Shown: positions 38,099 to 48,337, counted from the first letter of the stretch. The stretch: 64,000 bases of DNA from Actinomyces sp. zg-332 (GCF_011751945.2 NZ_CP064951.1:744001-808000), one strand, 5' to 3'. Notes: a model not told the origin generated them from the sequence alone. Made by a program: numbers and translations.

Positions 38099-38953
38099 TT
38101 ACTTCCCCTTCTAAAATAGAAACCTTTTTTGATTTCATATATCAGCTATCAATAAGTATGAATTTCTATTTTTTATAGCTCTAACAAAGTAATATCGGCA
38201 GTCTTTCAGCTAGTAAAAATACTTTTCAGAGAAAAGAACCAAAATTTTATAGCACAATACCTCTTTGTAAATCTAAACTCTTACCTACTTATTAACTTTG
38301 ATTTAGTGAAAATTATTCCTAAAAGACAAAAAGAAATTTGTTTATTTTATTATTTTTAGTAGTTCTAAATTTTCACTCATGTTACTTTTCACTTACTCAC
38401 TATATTCCTATAAATATGGCTTGAATCAGGTTCTGATAATATTCCTGCTTATATATAAACCACTCAAATAATAATGTAAAAGATTTCGTACTATCTTTAA
38501 ACTAAAAACTTGCTTTGATTTTATTATCCATAAAATTCGTTCCTTTTAAAACATAGAATTATGGAGAAAAAATCTGCTATCTCTTTTCATAAAACTGTAT
38601 TTTTCAGTTTCTACTTATTAGTTGTTTTGTTACTTCGTTTTTATTGCATGTGTAAGAATTAGATTTTTATAACTAGCTTTTACAGTATAAAAATAAAAAC
38701 CTCCATATAAACAAAATATATTTCATCGGTTTGCTTGGTAGTTTTACTTCTAATAGTTTCTAGGAAAATTTTCCTATCTTTTTACTTATACTCAGTAGTT
38801 AATCAATGTCTCTTTAATCAAATTTCTCTCATGAATATTTTATTTTCTATAACTAAACATTTATCAAAGTAAATATATTCTTATTCTCCTTATTAAAAAA
38901 ATAGCAAGACAAGCAACCGTATCTACTTGTCTTTTAATAACTTATATTATGTT
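38099..38953. other. Long gene-poor spacer containing an 80-bp repeat
   Basis: About 855 bases without an intact gene. The notable content is the left copy of an 80-bp imperfect repeat (38245-38324), whose partner lies at 40427-40506. A looser similarity continues beyond the repeat in both places. The rest shows nothing recognisable. Confidence 0.5.
38245..38324 (+). repeat. Left copy of 80-bp direct repeat flanking the AlbA-type gene
   Basis: Starts TTTTATAGCACAATACCTCT and matches 40427-40506 at roughly 87% by eye (about ten differences in 80 bases, no gaps). Both copies have the same orientation. Confidence 0.7.
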
Positions 38954-40294
38954 TTATTTTTTCCTATTAACCATCCAATATCCATTTTTTGAGCTTCCAA
39001 CATATTCTAATCTATTTTCTTCTCTTAGTTTGGAAATATCACGCTCAATTGTTGCTTTAGATACCCCTAACATATCTTTGATAAGATTTGATGTTATATG
39101 TTTATTTTGGGTAATTAATTCTAAAATTTTCTCTCGTCTTTCGGAAATACCTAGTTTTAGAATTTGATTTTGACCATCATTTTGACCATCATTTTGACCA
39201 TCATTTTGACCATCATAATTGCGGTTAAATAATGTAACAATAACTCCATTATTTGAAATATAGTATTCAGGCTGTTTTTTAAAATTAGCATAGTCTTCAA
39301 AAATTCTTCTAACTCCCGAAGCATAATTTTCAATGACATCAATTTTATCTAATGCATTTACGATTATTTTATTTCTCTTTGCTACCATTCCCATTTTAAT
39401 ATTTTCAAGGGTTAATCCGTCAGGCAAACTTCCTGGTGAGTAAATTTGTACTCTATTATCATAAAATTCAATTTTTATATCACCACTTAAAGTATAATCT
39501 CTATGACAATAACAATTTACAATTGCTTCTCTTAAAGCTCTTTCAGGAATATCTAGATACTCATCCCTACTTGGTTTACCTGAAAAAGTAATTCTTTTCC
39601 TATTTGATAAACTTGTAAAATACAGTATTTCATCGAGCTGTTTTAAGATTGAACCACTAAATTCTTTCTTGTCTAAAAATACACTAACATCTTTTCCTTG
39701 AAATACTGCAAACTTACTAATAGTTGGGTTTTGATCGCTTAGAAGAAATGCCGCATTATTATACTTACCATCTTTGCCTATTAATGACAAAGCATATTTA
39801 TCAAACTTAATACCTTTTTCTTTAAACCTATTTTTAATATATTTAAAAGTCAAATTATCTTGAGTAATGCTGATTGATTCAAAATCATTTGAGGTGCGAT
39901 GTCTAATCATTCTTTGGATTTCGTCAAAACTAGCTACTCTTTTTGTACTACCAACTCTTACATAAACACCTTTAGAATTAAACCCTTCTCCATCTTTATA
40001 AAAATATGGCTTGTCTGTACCTTTTGAAATTTTTATTTTAAAAGGTAAGTCATTTGGATAGATATAAATTAAATTTGTAACATCAGGACTAAAAGCATTA
40101 ACAGCCCAATTAGATAAGGTTTGTTCCCATTCTTGTTTTTTGTTTTCTATCAGTGTTTTATCAATAAAGCCATCATTATTTACACCTAGATGAATCTCTC
40201 CGCCTTCGCTGTTTAGAAAAGAAACTATCTCAGCTTTTAGTTTATTTTGTTTTTCAGGAATATCTATTTTGTACTCAATACCATAATCTTCCAT
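38954..40294 (-). CDS. AlbA/Schlafen-like ATP-binding protein with QND linker and C-terminal HTH
   Basis: A 446-residue protein. The N-terminal AlbA_2 domain includes FLNSEGGEIHLGVNNDG (about 26-42). The central HATPase_c_4 region follows, with PERALREAIVNCYCHRDYTL and the SPGSLPDGLT ATP-lid-like motif. The linker repeats DGQN four times, and a DeoR-like winged helix (RREKILELITQNKHITSNLI) ends the protein. Such proteins are common in accessory regions, act as putative transcription regulators, and their biochemical role is poorly known. It is bracketed by 80-bp direct repeats, which suggests insertion or duplication. Confidence 0.87.
   Translation of the reverse strand: MEDYGIEYKIDIPEKQNKLKAEIVSFLNSEGGEIHLGVNNDGFIDKTLIENKKQEWEQTLSNWAVNAFSPDVTNLIYIYPNDLPFKIKISKGTDKPYFYKDGEGFNSKGVYVRVGSTKRVASFDEIQRMIRHRTSNDFESISITQDNLTFKYIKNRFKEKGIKFDKYALSLIGKDGKYNNAAFLLSDQNPTISKFAVFQGKDVSVFLDKKEFSGSILKQLDEILYFTSLSNRKRITFSGKPSRDEYLDIPERALREAIVNCYCHRDYTLSGDIKIEFYDNRVQIYSPGSLPDGLTLENIKMGMVAKRNKIIVNALDKIDVIENYASGVRRIFEDYANFKKQPEYYISNNGVIVTLFNRNYDGQNDGQNDGQNDGQNQILKLGISERREKILELITQNKHITSNLIKDMLGVSKATIERDISKLREENRLEYVGSSKNGYWMVNRKK
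39169..39216 (-). repeat. Four 12-bp tandem repeats inside the AlbA-type gene
   Basis: TTTGACCATCAT recurs four times in tandem and encodes the DGQN linker repeats. As each unit is 12 bp, copy-number change lengthens or shortens the linker without shifting the frame. Confidence 0.85.
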
Positions 40295-40426
40295 ATAGTT
40301 TCCTTTTCATGGTTCTATGCGTTATTTATGATGATGTAAGCACTACAACTGTTTACTTTATCTTGTGTAAATTCTATAGAATATGTTTGTTAAATAGCTT
40401 ACTTGTAAAGTGTATTCTTATACCTA

Positions 40427-40506
40427 TTTTATAGCACAATACTTCTTTGTAAATCTAAGCTCTTACCTAATTGTTAACTTTGCTCTAGTAGGAATTATTC
40501 TTAAAA
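40427..40506 (+). repeat. Right copy of 80-bp direct repeat
   Basis: Partner of 38245-38324, lying 132 bases upstream of the AlbA-type gene start. Together the repeats enclose about 2.1 kb holding this one gene. Confidence 0.7.
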
Positions 40507-40561
40507 TACTAAAAAATTGGGTTATGTTTAATACTTTTACTACCTCTAAAATTTACTCACA

Positions 40562-40753
40562 TTACTTTTCTTCTAGTAATTTCAAACTTTCTTTATAACC
40601 TAAGTTTGCATCTAAGCCAAATAATTTAAAAATTTCTTCTTTGTCATCTTGGCTTTTTGGAAGTACCATTGTCTTATTTTCTGCTATCTCTACATAAAAA
40701 TCACATTCAAAATAAGTAAAACCTTGTCTTTGAAATTCTGAATATTTAAGCAT
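40562..40753 (-). CDS. Hypothetical small protein (63 aa)
   Basis: An acidic 63-residue protein with no recognised family (FECDFYVEIAENKTMVLPKS). ACGGAAA precedes the ATG. Another coding-like stretch in a different frame (RTNEYRKYLGVTPITEHWEH, about 40746-40874, no start codon of its own) overlaps its start, suggesting the locus is a mixture of decayed genes. It may be a real small gene or the end of one. Confidence 0.4.
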   Translation of the reverse strand: MLKYSEFQRQGFTYFECDFYVEIAENKTMVLPKSQDDKEEIFKLFGLDANLGYKESLKLLEEK

Positions 40754-40858
40754 TTTCCGTCATAGCACTTCCCTCAAAAAACAAAGTAACGTGTTTTATA
40801 TGTTCCCAATGTTCTGTAATAGGAGTAACTCCTAAATATTTTCTATACTCATTGGTTC

Positions 40859-41275
40859 TTATTCTGCTATTTCATAAATCATTCTTCCGTAATAGAAAAT
40901 ATTCATAACACAATCTACAGGCACATTACCTGTCCATAACCAACCTTGTAATACACCCCTACTCCAATTGTACGTTTCAATAATTACTTCAAATTCACTA
41001 CTTTTATACTCTTTTTGATATTCTTCTAAATCTATTTTTTTACCAGAGAAATTTTCATTTATTACATCGTTAAAGACTAAAAAATCTACACATTCTAGAT
41101 CCACTTTTTCAAAGATAATTTTTGCTTTATGAGTATTTTCTGTCTTATCTTTGTTATAAGAAAAAATATAGTCAAAATGTAGTATCAAATTCTCATCTAC
41201 ATAGTCTATTTTTAATATTCTTGCATCATGTAAAGAGTAGTCGAAATATTCTCCAAATTTTCTTTCTATTTTCAT
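40859..41275 (-). CDS. Hypothetical protein, immunity-protein-like composition
   Basis: A 138-residue acidic protein, rich in aromatic residues, with no signal peptide. I do not recognise the family. HDARILKIDYVDENLILHFD at the N-terminus and YNWSRGVLQGWLWTG near the end are features that might help a search. Its size, acidity and position in an accessory region recall orphan immunity proteins of polymorphic toxin systems, but no toxin gene is adjacent. AGGAG lies upstream of the ATG. Confidence 0.6.
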   Translation of the reverse strand: MKIERKFGEYFDYSLHDARILKIDYVDENLILHFDYIFSYNKDKTENTHKAKIIFEKVDLECVDFLVFNDVINENFSGKKIDLEEYQKEYKSSEFEVIIETYNWSRGVLQGWLWTGNVPVDCVMNIFYYGRMIYEIAE

Positions 41276-41640
41276 TTTCTTACTCCTGAACTTTTCTATA
41301 GTTATGTAAAAATTGTGTTAACTTATTAATACTATCAATTGGTTCTAAAAGTTGTTCCATCTTCTACATTTTTACTATATTTTGGAAGCTTATATCAACG
41401 CATAAAATGAACTTTATCTTTCGTAATAATTTCTATACGAAGCATCTACTGATACATATTTCAATAAAAATGGTAAGTTTACACAGCAAGTATTTCATCA
41501 AAAATGCTATAAGTAAAAGCAAAATCTAAATATCGTCTTTAAATACATTATGGCTAACTACTTAAAGCAAAACACACATTTTATAGAAAAGAATCAGTAT
41601 TTATAAAATAGTTACGAGTTAGCCATATAAAATATATACA
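41276..41640. other. Spacer without recognisable genes
   Basis: No intact frame or hairpin of note. Confidence 0.45.
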
Positions 41641-42282
41641 TTAGCTTACATTCTTTAAAGCTTCGCTAATTAAAGTATCACCATCACTCATTTGAATTAC
41701 CTTATTGTAGGTAGCTACTTCTTCTAAACATTCAGATAAAACTTTAGCAACATTAGGTATTGTATTTGAGGCAGATTTTGTCACATTTATGCAAATCTTA
41801 CCAGAACCACTATCTGCTTCAACTAAATTACCTGGTTGCACAATCGTATACTCTAAATTTGTTTGATAAATCAAATAGTTATCTGCAAAAAATTTTGCAA
41901 TATTGTAATCAGTAATATTTACTAAGTTAGGGTCAGACCATTTTTCAGGCTCTGTAGCAAATATCGAACTCAATAAAATGAAACGTGAAATACCGACTTT
42001 TTCACTTGCCTGCATTAGTTTTACAGCGCCGAAAGCGTCAGTTTGTAGTAAATCTTTTCCCCTAGATCCTGCTGTAAAGTAAACTGCATCGCAGCCTTTA
42101 ATAACTTCAGCCAACTGGTTAACATCTTGGTATAAATCAAAAAATATACTCTCTACTTCATCTATTTTTGTTGCTTTTTCAAGATTTCTTACACCTGAAA
42201 CTACGCTATGCCCTTTTGAAACCAGTTCTTTTATAAGCTGCTGCCCAACTCTTCCAGTTGCACCTGCAATAAATACTCTCAT
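41641..42282 (-). CDS. NAD(P)-binding Rossmann protein (YwnB/NmrA-like)
   Basis: A 213-residue atypical short-chain dehydrogenase with GATGRVGQQLI at residues 7-17, GVRNLEKA as the NADP-discriminating segment, and ILLSSIFATEPEKW. The family includes sugar-nucleotide epimerase-like and quinone-reductase-like enzymes. It is likely an NADPH-dependent reductase of unknown substrate. No operon partners. Confidence 0.85.
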   Translation of the reverse strand: MRVFIAGATGRVGQQLIKELVSKGHSVVSGVRNLEKATKIDEVESIFFDLYQDVNQLAEVIKGCDAVYFTAGSRGKDLLQTDAFGAVKLMQASEKVGISRFILLSSIFATEPEKWSDPNLVNITDYNIAKFFADNYLIYQTNLEYTIVQPGNLVEADSGSGKICINVTKSASNTIPNVAKVLSECLEEVATYNKVIQMSDGDTLISEALKNVS

Positions 42283-42550
42283 TTCTTCCCCTATATAAAC
42301 TATTTACACAAACAACTATTTATATAAATAAGTAAAATACTTTTCTAAAACCTTTAAACTTTCTAATAATTCTTTAGCAAAAAATTTTATCTAATGAAGA
42401 AAGAATATACAATGCATAATTATCATTTCACGTTTTGCCTATGAATAAAACTAGTCTATATTTTTAGCTTAAACTAAATAAGATGTTGCAGTATTACTCA
42501 ATACATACTTTTCATTCAAGTTGCTTATGCAAAGTTCATCACTATAAGTT

Positions 42551-43150
42551 TTATATCCAACCTTTTTCTTTAGCACTTTTAATCGCTTGGGTACGGTTAT
42601 CAACATCAAGTTTTGTAAGTATTGCTGATACGTAATTTCTGACAGTACCATCTGATAGAAAAAGATGCTTAGCAATTTCCTTATTCGTATATCCCAATTC
42701 AATTTCTTTTAAAATCAACTGTTCTTGGCTGGTAAGCGGATTCTGATTAGCAAAAATGCTTTCCATTAGTTCTGGAGAATACTCTTTTTCCCCTTTTAAA
42801 ACCCTATATATAGTTTTCATCAATTCTGAACTTGAACGCTCTTTGAGCACATAAGCATCAACATTATGTTTGACAGCGCGTTCAAAATAACCTGGACGTT
42901 TAAAAGTAGTAATAATAACAACTTTTGTATCAATATTATTTGTTCGTATCCATTCAAGTACATCCAGCCCAGTCATTTTAGGCATTTCAACATCTAAAAT
43001 AACAACATCAAAACTGTTTTCTTTTAAAGATTGACAAGCACTAATACCATCGCAAACTTGTACTACACTATTTACTTCTTCTTCCATCAACAATAAAGTA
43101 GATAAGGCATCACGTAACATACTTTGATCTTCAGCTAGTAATATATTCAT
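42551..43150 (-). CDS. NarL/LuxR-type response regulator
   Basis: A 199-residue response regulator: receiver domain with the phospho-acceptor in [13 protein letters not shown], followed by a LuxR-type HTH ([20 protein letters not shown], then [17 protein letters not shown]). I start it at 43150, two bases downstream of the kinase gene, with a GAAAG ribosome-binding site; the frame extends to 43165. It pairs with the kinase just upstream and probably controls the adjacent ABC transporter, as in DesKR- and LiaRS-like sets. Confidence 0.92.
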   Translation of the reverse strand: MNILLAEDQSMLRDALSTLLLMEEEVNSVVQVCDGISACQSLKENSFDVVILDVEMPKMTGLDVLEWIRTNNIDTKVVIITTFKRPGYFERAVKHNVDAYVLKERSSSELMKTIYRVLKGEKEYSPELMESIFANQNPLTSQEQLILKEIELGYTNKEIAKHLFLSDGTVRNYVSAILTKLDVDNRTQAIKSAKEKGWI

Positions 43151-43151
43151 A

Positions 43152-44240
43152 CTATTCTTTCTCAAATGGTATTGTAATAACTATATTTGTCGGATTTTTT
43201 ATACTAGTAATTTTCACTTTTCCTTTTACTAATACTAACCTATCTTTAATTGACTTTAATTCGTTTCCAACTAAAGTTTCAAAACCAATACCATTATCAC
43301 TAAAATCAACCACTGTATCAGTATCTGTTTCATAAAAACTAAGGCTACAGCTTTTAGCTTTAGAATGTTTTATGACATTATTTGACAGCTCACGCACAAT
43401 CATTGAAATAGTAGATTGCATAGTTGGAGAAAGGATATTTGCTTTTTCCTCCCCTAAAACCTCTAAGGATATACCTGCTAGCTCCAGTGTTTGACTAATT
43501 GTTACCAGCTCAGATTCAACAGTTTGATATTTCAAACCAGATACAACTTGACGAACTTGTCCCATAGCATTTTTCGTCAAAGCATTTAAATCAACAAGTT
43601 CTTTTTCAGCTTTATCATATTGATTTTTCTCGAACAATTTTAGTGCTAACTCTGATTTCAAACTCATAGTTGCAAACAAGTGTCCAAGAGTGTCGTGTAA
43701 ATCACGTCCTATACGGTTACGCTCATTCTCAGCAATAAGCTGATTAATATACATATTTTGTTGCCAAAGCTGTTTCTCAATTTTTTCTTTCCTAATTAGC
43801 CCACGTTGAATAAAAATCATAGCTATACAAATAAAATAAACAGCAATGATAAAGAAAGCGCTTTCAAGATTAGCTTTTAGAACCATATAAATCGTTATAC
43901 TCGCACCTAAGACGAAAAAGACAATATAGCGAGGATGAGAAAGCTTATCTTTATAGTGCCACACTTGTAGGTTTGAAGTGTAGAATAAAAAGTAGAAAAA
44001 GTAAGGTGAATACCAGATAATACCACCAATAATATAAGCCCAAATATAAACTAAGCAAATACTACTGACTAAAGTGTTATCTGTGTGTAATATACATAAA
44101 TAGCTAAAAGTGAAAATAAGTGACAGCCATATAAAATATGTTGGTAAAGTACCTAAGTAAACTTGTATAAAAGGTACTATATGAAAAACCATCCATATAT
44201 AAAATAAAATATAATTTTCTCTTTTCTTGAAAAAAGCCAC
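43152..44240 (-). CDS. HisKA_3-type sensor histidine kinase
   Basis: A 362-residue membrane kinase. Five or six short membrane helices fill the first 150 residues, with little extracellular sequence, suggesting it senses the membrane or its partner transporter. The phospho-acceptor box is [13 protein letters not shown] and the ATPase region contains [14 protein letters not shown] and DFSDNGIGF. It lies between the permease gene (adjacent, no gap) and the response regulator. Confidence 0.92.
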   Translation of the reverse strand: MAFFKKRENYILFYIWMVFHIVPFIQVYLGTLPTYFIWLSLIFTFSYLCILHTDNTLVSSICLVYIWAYIIGGIIWYSPYFFYFLFYTSNLQVWHYKDKLSHPRYIVFFVLGASITIYMVLKANLESAFFIIAVYFICIAMIFIQRGLIRKEKIEKQLWQQNMYINQLIAENERNRIGRDLHDTLGHLFATMSLKSELALKLFEKNQYDKAEKELVDLNALTKNAMGQVRQVVSGLKYQTVESELVTISQTLELAGISLEVLGEEKANILSPTMQSTISMIVRELSNNVIKHSKAKSCSLSFYETDTDTVVDFSDNGIGFETLVGNELKSIKDRLVLVKGKVKITSIKNPTNIVITIPFEKE

Positions 44241-44975
44241 TTACCTCACCCTTTTGCGACGAGCAATTACTAGCGAAACTGCTACAAATAATACAGCATA
44301 AGCAGTCAAAATCATAAACGATTCTGTAGCAAAAGTATGCTTATCTATATATTTATTAGCCAGCTCAGCTAAATGGTAAGTTGGGGTTAGTTTTGAAATA
44401 TTTTGTAACCACGATGGAAAAATACTCACAGGCATCCATAGCCCGCCAAGCATAGCTAATCCTAAGTAAATAATATTAGAAACAGCACTCATTGTTTCTT
44501 TAGAAGAAATCATACTAATTGCAAGACCAATTCCCAAAAATGTTGTGCTACCAATTGTTAGTAGCATACCACTAACTAGCCAGTCTGTAAGAGGCATTTG
44601 AACATTTTTTATGAAGTAACCAGTAGCAAATACAAGAATAATGGCAATAACAAAATATGCTAGTATACGTATAACTTTAGCAAGATAATACTTACTCATC
44701 GGAATAGGCGAATGTACAATAATTTTTTCCCAATTATTTTCTTTCGCTTCAACCATTGATATAGGGAAAGCAAAAAACGCAAAACTCAAGCAACTAAACG
44801 AAGTCATAGATATTAGAAAGTGACGCATTATATTTTCTGGCGCATTGTCTGAACCATTTATTGAAGAAAATATTAAGAAGAATGCGATAGGCATAAAGAC
44901 CCCCAAGCCAAAAGCTATAAGAGATCGTTTAGTAAACAAATACTCGATTTTTAGTAGTGCAATAAGTGATTTCAT
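44241..44975 (-). CDS. ABC-2 type transporter permease
   Basis: A 244-residue permease with six predicted membrane helices and the ABC-2 layout (LGGLWMPVSIFPSWLQ, LTPTYHLAEL). It ends directly before the kinase gene. Its ATPase partner is the gene at 45348-46244, 372 bases upstream. Together with the kinase and regulator it forms a four-gene export and sensing set, probably for antimicrobial peptides or drugs. Confidence 0.88.
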   Translation of the reverse strand: MKSLIALLKIEYLFTKRSLIAFGLGVFMPIAFFLIFSSINGSDNAPENIMRHFLISMTSFSCLSFAFFAFPISMVEAKENNWEKIIVHSPIPMSKYYLAKVIRILAYFVIAIILVFATGYFIKNVQMPLTDWLVSGMLLTIGSTTFLGIGLAISMISSKETMSAVSNIIYLGLAMLGGLWMPVSIFPSWLQNISKLTPTYHLAELANKYIDKHTFATESFMILTAYAVLFVAVSLVIARRKRVR

Positions 44976-45347
44976 TGTTTTATTCCCCTTTGTTTTCTTT
45001 TGTGTTATTGGTAAGTTTTATAATTATGCAAAAGTGAAGAAAGTATGTTTTTTAGGACATAGCAGATACGTAAAATACTCGTGAGCATAACTAGTGGAAT
45101 TACTTATGAATACTGTAAAGATTTTGAGTTATATATCCTATACTTCTAATAGCTTTTATTCTCCAGCTCCACATACGCTATATAAAGCAAAGAACAACTC
45201 TATTGCTATTATTTAGTTTACGTAAACGGCTTATAACTTTATCTTATTCATAGTTTTTCCTTTGAAAATTCAAGATTTTAGACTAGTCTTAGGCTGTTTT
45301 TCCTCACCTTTAATGGAGTTTTTTATATATAATACTTTTCTTGTTTT
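44976..45347. other. Spacer inside the ABC/two-component set
   Basis: About 370 bases between the ATPase and permease genes, unusually long for such a set. Only a 10-bp palindrome (AGACTAGTCT, 45280-45289) stands out. A second promoter or a lost gene could explain the gap. Confidence 0.4.
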
Positions 45348-46244
45348 CTACTCATCTTCTTCAATCTCACTAGGCTCACTTTGAAAAATACTAGAAAACA
45401 AACTACGATTTTTTACTTCTAACTCTTCAAAAGAAAGTCCTTTTTCTTGCAAGCGTTTCCAGACTTTTTCACCATCTTTAGTAACGAAACTAATAATGTC
45501 ATTTTTAACTTCAAAATCGCTAACTTCTGGCATATTTTCAACAACTTCAGCATAATGCTTAGGAATAGTGAAGTGTTTTTCTATCTTCTCAGCTCGCATA
45601 GCATGAGGAGTTGTATCACGCAGAATTTTTCCGTTGTGTAAAACCAGAATACGATCAGCTGTATTTTCCACTTCCTCAATATAATGTGAAGAGTAGACAA
45701 TAGTCATTCCCTGCTTTTTCAACTCAGCAATAATTTCCCAAAAACGCTGACGAGTTATAGTATCCATAGCGGTAGTTGGTTCGTCCATGAATAATAGCTT
45801 TGGTTTATTAACTAAGGTCAAAACAAAACTCAAGAAACGTTTTTGCCCACCAGAAAGCTTAGACATGAATTGTTTTTTCTGCTGAGGTGAAAAATTCAAG
45901 TAAGCGTCAATTTCTTTGACTGACAAATGTTCTTCATAAATAGTCTGATAAAACTTAATCAATTCGTTTGCTGTTAACAAATCAGGAACAATATTTGCCT
46001 GCTCAAGAACAGAAATTTCTCTCTTTTTAGCCACATCCATGGGACTAGACTGCAAAACACTAACTTTTCCACTGGTTTGCATTAAATCGCCGAGCAGTAT
46101 TTTAAAAAGTGTTGTTTTGCCTGCGCCATTGGGACCTACTAATGCTACACATTCACCTGAGTGAATTGAAAAACTAATATCTTTTAAAGCGTTTTTATCT
46201 TTATACGATTTATAAATGTTATTTACTTTAATAACTGTTTCCAT
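45348..46244 (-). CDS. ABC exporter ATPase (drug/peptide export type)
   Basis: A 298-residue ATPase with GPNGAGKTT, signature LSGGQKRFLSF, Walker B LLFMDEPTTAMD and H-loop SSHYIEE. The C-terminal 80 residues are an extension typical of export-type ABC-2 ATPases. I start at 46244, where GGAGGG lies 10 bases upstream; the frame opens at 46331. It is the first gene of the set with the permease and the two-component pair. Confidence 0.9.
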   Translation of the reverse strand: METVIKVNNIYKSYKDKNALKDISFSIHSGECVALVGPNGAGKTTLFKILLGDLMQTSGKVSVLQSSPMDVAKKREISVLEQANIVPDLLTANELIKFYQTIYEEHLSVKEIDAYLNFSPQQKKQFMSKLSGGQKRFLSFVLTLVNKPKLLFMDEPTTAMDTITRQRFWEIIAELKKQGMTIVYSSHYIEEVENTADRILVLHNGKILRDTTPHAMRAEKIEKHFTIPKHYAEVVENMPEVSDFEVKNDIISFVTKDGEKVWKRLQEKGLSFEELEVKNRSLFSSIFQSEPSEIEEDE

Positions 46245-46767
46245 CTGAACTGTACCCTCCTTATAAAAGTAAGAATAAGGTAGGAGGGATAGCTTACAGT
46301 AGTGGATAGTGTCAAAAGTTATATATGACAAATGTCATCTGCCATCAATATGTAAATATAAGCTTTCGGAAATGTTTATCACTCTAAAGTTGATGAATAT
46401 ATGACTTGCTGAAATATTTTGAAGGAAATTTACTTTGCTCACGTTCTAGTATCTATACACACTAAAATTCTTACTTAGGTGTAAAGTCTCTAGCCTTTAA
46501 TTCTTCTTCTATTTCTAGATTTTCGCTACATCATAGCAAGCAAAAGATAGGATTTACTCACGCTAAAGAAACAGTAAATACAGTGAATAGGCATTAATAA
46601 GTCTACAACCTTTAGTTTTGAATAAGTATTCATATGCGTTATCAAACACTTCCTTAGGATTATTCCTGTGTTTTAATATCTTGTACAATACGATTAGCTA
46701 TAAACTTTATATACAACAAATTTTCCATACACACATTCAGCAACAAAAATTATTCTAATACAAAGGT
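46245..46767. other. Spacer with broken coding remnants
   Basis: No intact gene. On the minus strand around 46575-46740, coding-like pieces in different frames (for example NNPKEVFDNAYEYLFKTKGC) suggest an eroded gene of unknown identity. Confidence 0.35.
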
Positions 46768-47187
46768 TTATTTATTCGTAAGTTTTCTTATATCTTTAAC
46801 AAATATGCTAATTTCAATTCCTAGCATGAAAATAGTTGCAATCATAAAACCAGCCATAAAAATTCTATGATAAACAACAAAATAAGCAATATAAACTAAA
46901 ATAGCAGATAAATATAAGATAACAAGATAGTGCCACTTCTTTGTTTTACTATCAGCGACAACTTTCTTTTGAACAGCTTTATCTCCCCTAACAAGCTCGT
47001 CAAGTGAGATATCAAAAATATCACTTATTTGAATAAGATTAGCAATATCAGGTATACCTCTATTTGACTCCCACTTCGCTATAGCAGCTCTAGAAACCCC
47101 GATTTTATGAGCAAACTGTTCTTGTGTTAGCCCAGAGTTGTTTCTGAGTTCCCTAAGCAAAGAAGCAAAATTCACAGTAACCACCAC
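46768..47187 (-). CDS. Membrane-anchored XRE-family regulator
   Basis: A 139-residue protein with an N-terminal XRE helix-turn-helix (LRELRNNSGLTQEQFAHKIG, SRAAIAKWESNRGIPD) and, after a basic linker, two membrane helices near residues 85-125. Such membrane-tethered regulators sense the envelope or hold operon DNA at the membrane. The start appears to be a GTG in a run GTGGTGGTTACTGTG, so exact initiation is uncertain. Inverted GTTAC/GTAAC repeats upstream are a candidate operator. Confidence 0.82.
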   Translation of the reverse strand: MVVTVNFASLLRELRNNSGLTQEQFAHKIGVSRAAIAKWESNRGIPDIANLIQISDIFDISLDELVRGDKAVQKKVVADSKTKKWHYLVILYLSAILVYIAYFVVYHRIFMAGFMIATIFMLGIEISIFVKDIRKLTNK

Positions 47188-47283
47188 TTCTATAAAATTT
47201 ATATCTAATTGATACTATTTTGAAACCTATTAACAGTAAGCCAGCAACACTCGCGTTATTCAAGCGGAGCTTAGTAAATTTCA

Positions 47284-47309
47284 TGTTACTTTGCGTAACA
47301 CTAATGTTA
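47284..47309. promoter_or_regulatory. Overlapping GTTAC/GTAAC inverted repeats
   Basis: GTTAC-tttgc-GTAAC-actaat-GTTAC gives two overlapping palindromes about 100 bases upstream of the XRE gene. Spacing of 10-11 bp between repeat centres places them on one DNA face. It is a plausible operator, not proven. Confidence 0.4.
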
Positions 47310-47395
47310 CTAGAGTATAAATTACCTTAAGTATCTATCGTATGGATACATTTTACGAAAATGATGTGTATGCTAATTTAACAAAGGAATAAAGT

Positions 47396-48305
47396 TTATT
47401 GTAGTATTTGCTGTATAATTTCTTTCCAGTCATTTGGTATTCCTGTAAAAAGAGTCATTTCTTCTGACGTTCCAGGAAAGTTTTCAATCAAAGAGTCAAT
47501 CGGTTCAAAATTATTTAGTTCGAGTTTTTGGTGCAAATAATAAATCATAACTATAATTGCAAATAGTTTATGTGATTGATTTTTCACTATAGTCCATGCT
47601 TCATTCCGTGGTAATTTGGGCTTGATATCAAAGACTCTGTTATAGACTCTGCCATGGTGAGCAACATAATTACGAATAATATTTAAACTCTTTAACCAAG
47701 ACTCTAGTTGCGGAGCAGAAAGATATACTTGTTCAGCGATTAAACGTCGTGTTTTCTCAGGAGAAATGCTATAGAGATTAGACATAAGCCCCCCCCAGTC
47801 CATTATCTCAACAGCTACCCAGATAGGAAGTTTTCCATCGTAATGAGTACGGTGGTGAAGTACAAAATCTTCACGTGATTTTTGCAAAGCTTTTTTTATA
47901 TCTGTTATACCAAATTTCATAATTTGTTTTACTTTGATATGTCTTTATCTGATTAGCTCAAACTCCTAAATATTTGGTACTGAGATGAATATGAGGATTA
48001 ATTTTTCCAAGTTCATACCCAAATAATGAACGAAGAGCGATTTCGATTTTTGACAAATTTTTGAAAAGCCAGTTTCTTAGTTGGTCGTCAAAATCATAGA
48101 AAGCAATGATACGTGAAAATACTGTGTTCTTTTTGAAACGAAGAGTTTCTTGATCTAAGAAAGGGTACCAATAACCACTTAACCGATAGTAGTTAAGTTT
48201 TGTTAAAGAATGATTACAACTGTCTATATTATCAACAATCATTCCTCTGGAAACAAGTAAACGAAACTGCTGATTGTATGTAAGAAATTTTTTATTTGGG
48301 TTCAT
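47396..48305 (-). pseudogene. AbiF/AbiD-like (Abi_2) abortive-infection gene, frameshifted
   Basis: Two frames together cover one Abi_2 protein. The N-terminal part (48305-47958, 115 residues) has the conserved SRGMIVDN, LNYYRLSGYWYPF and RIIAFYDFDDQLRNW, and stops at a TGA. The C-terminal part (47920-47396) has REDFVLHHRTHYDGKLPIW and the HEPN RNase motif RNYVAHHGRVYNR. The sequence between, read in the first frame past the TGA, still resembles coding sequence (YEIWYNRYKKSF). One internal stop and one frameshift therefore separate the halves. Intact AbiF-type proteins are HEPN proteins in phage defence. A structured RNA element lies just upstream. Confidence 0.8.
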
Positions 48306-48337
48306 AGATAAACGCGAAAATTCTTTCTTATAGATAG

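Noticed and set aside
39169-39216. Short tandem repeats as a CRISPR array
   Set aside because: Units are 12 bp without spacers and lie in frame inside a coding gene.
45280-45289. 10-bp palindrome AGACTAGTCT as an operator
   Set aside because: Short and isolated, with no promoter context or second copy nearby.
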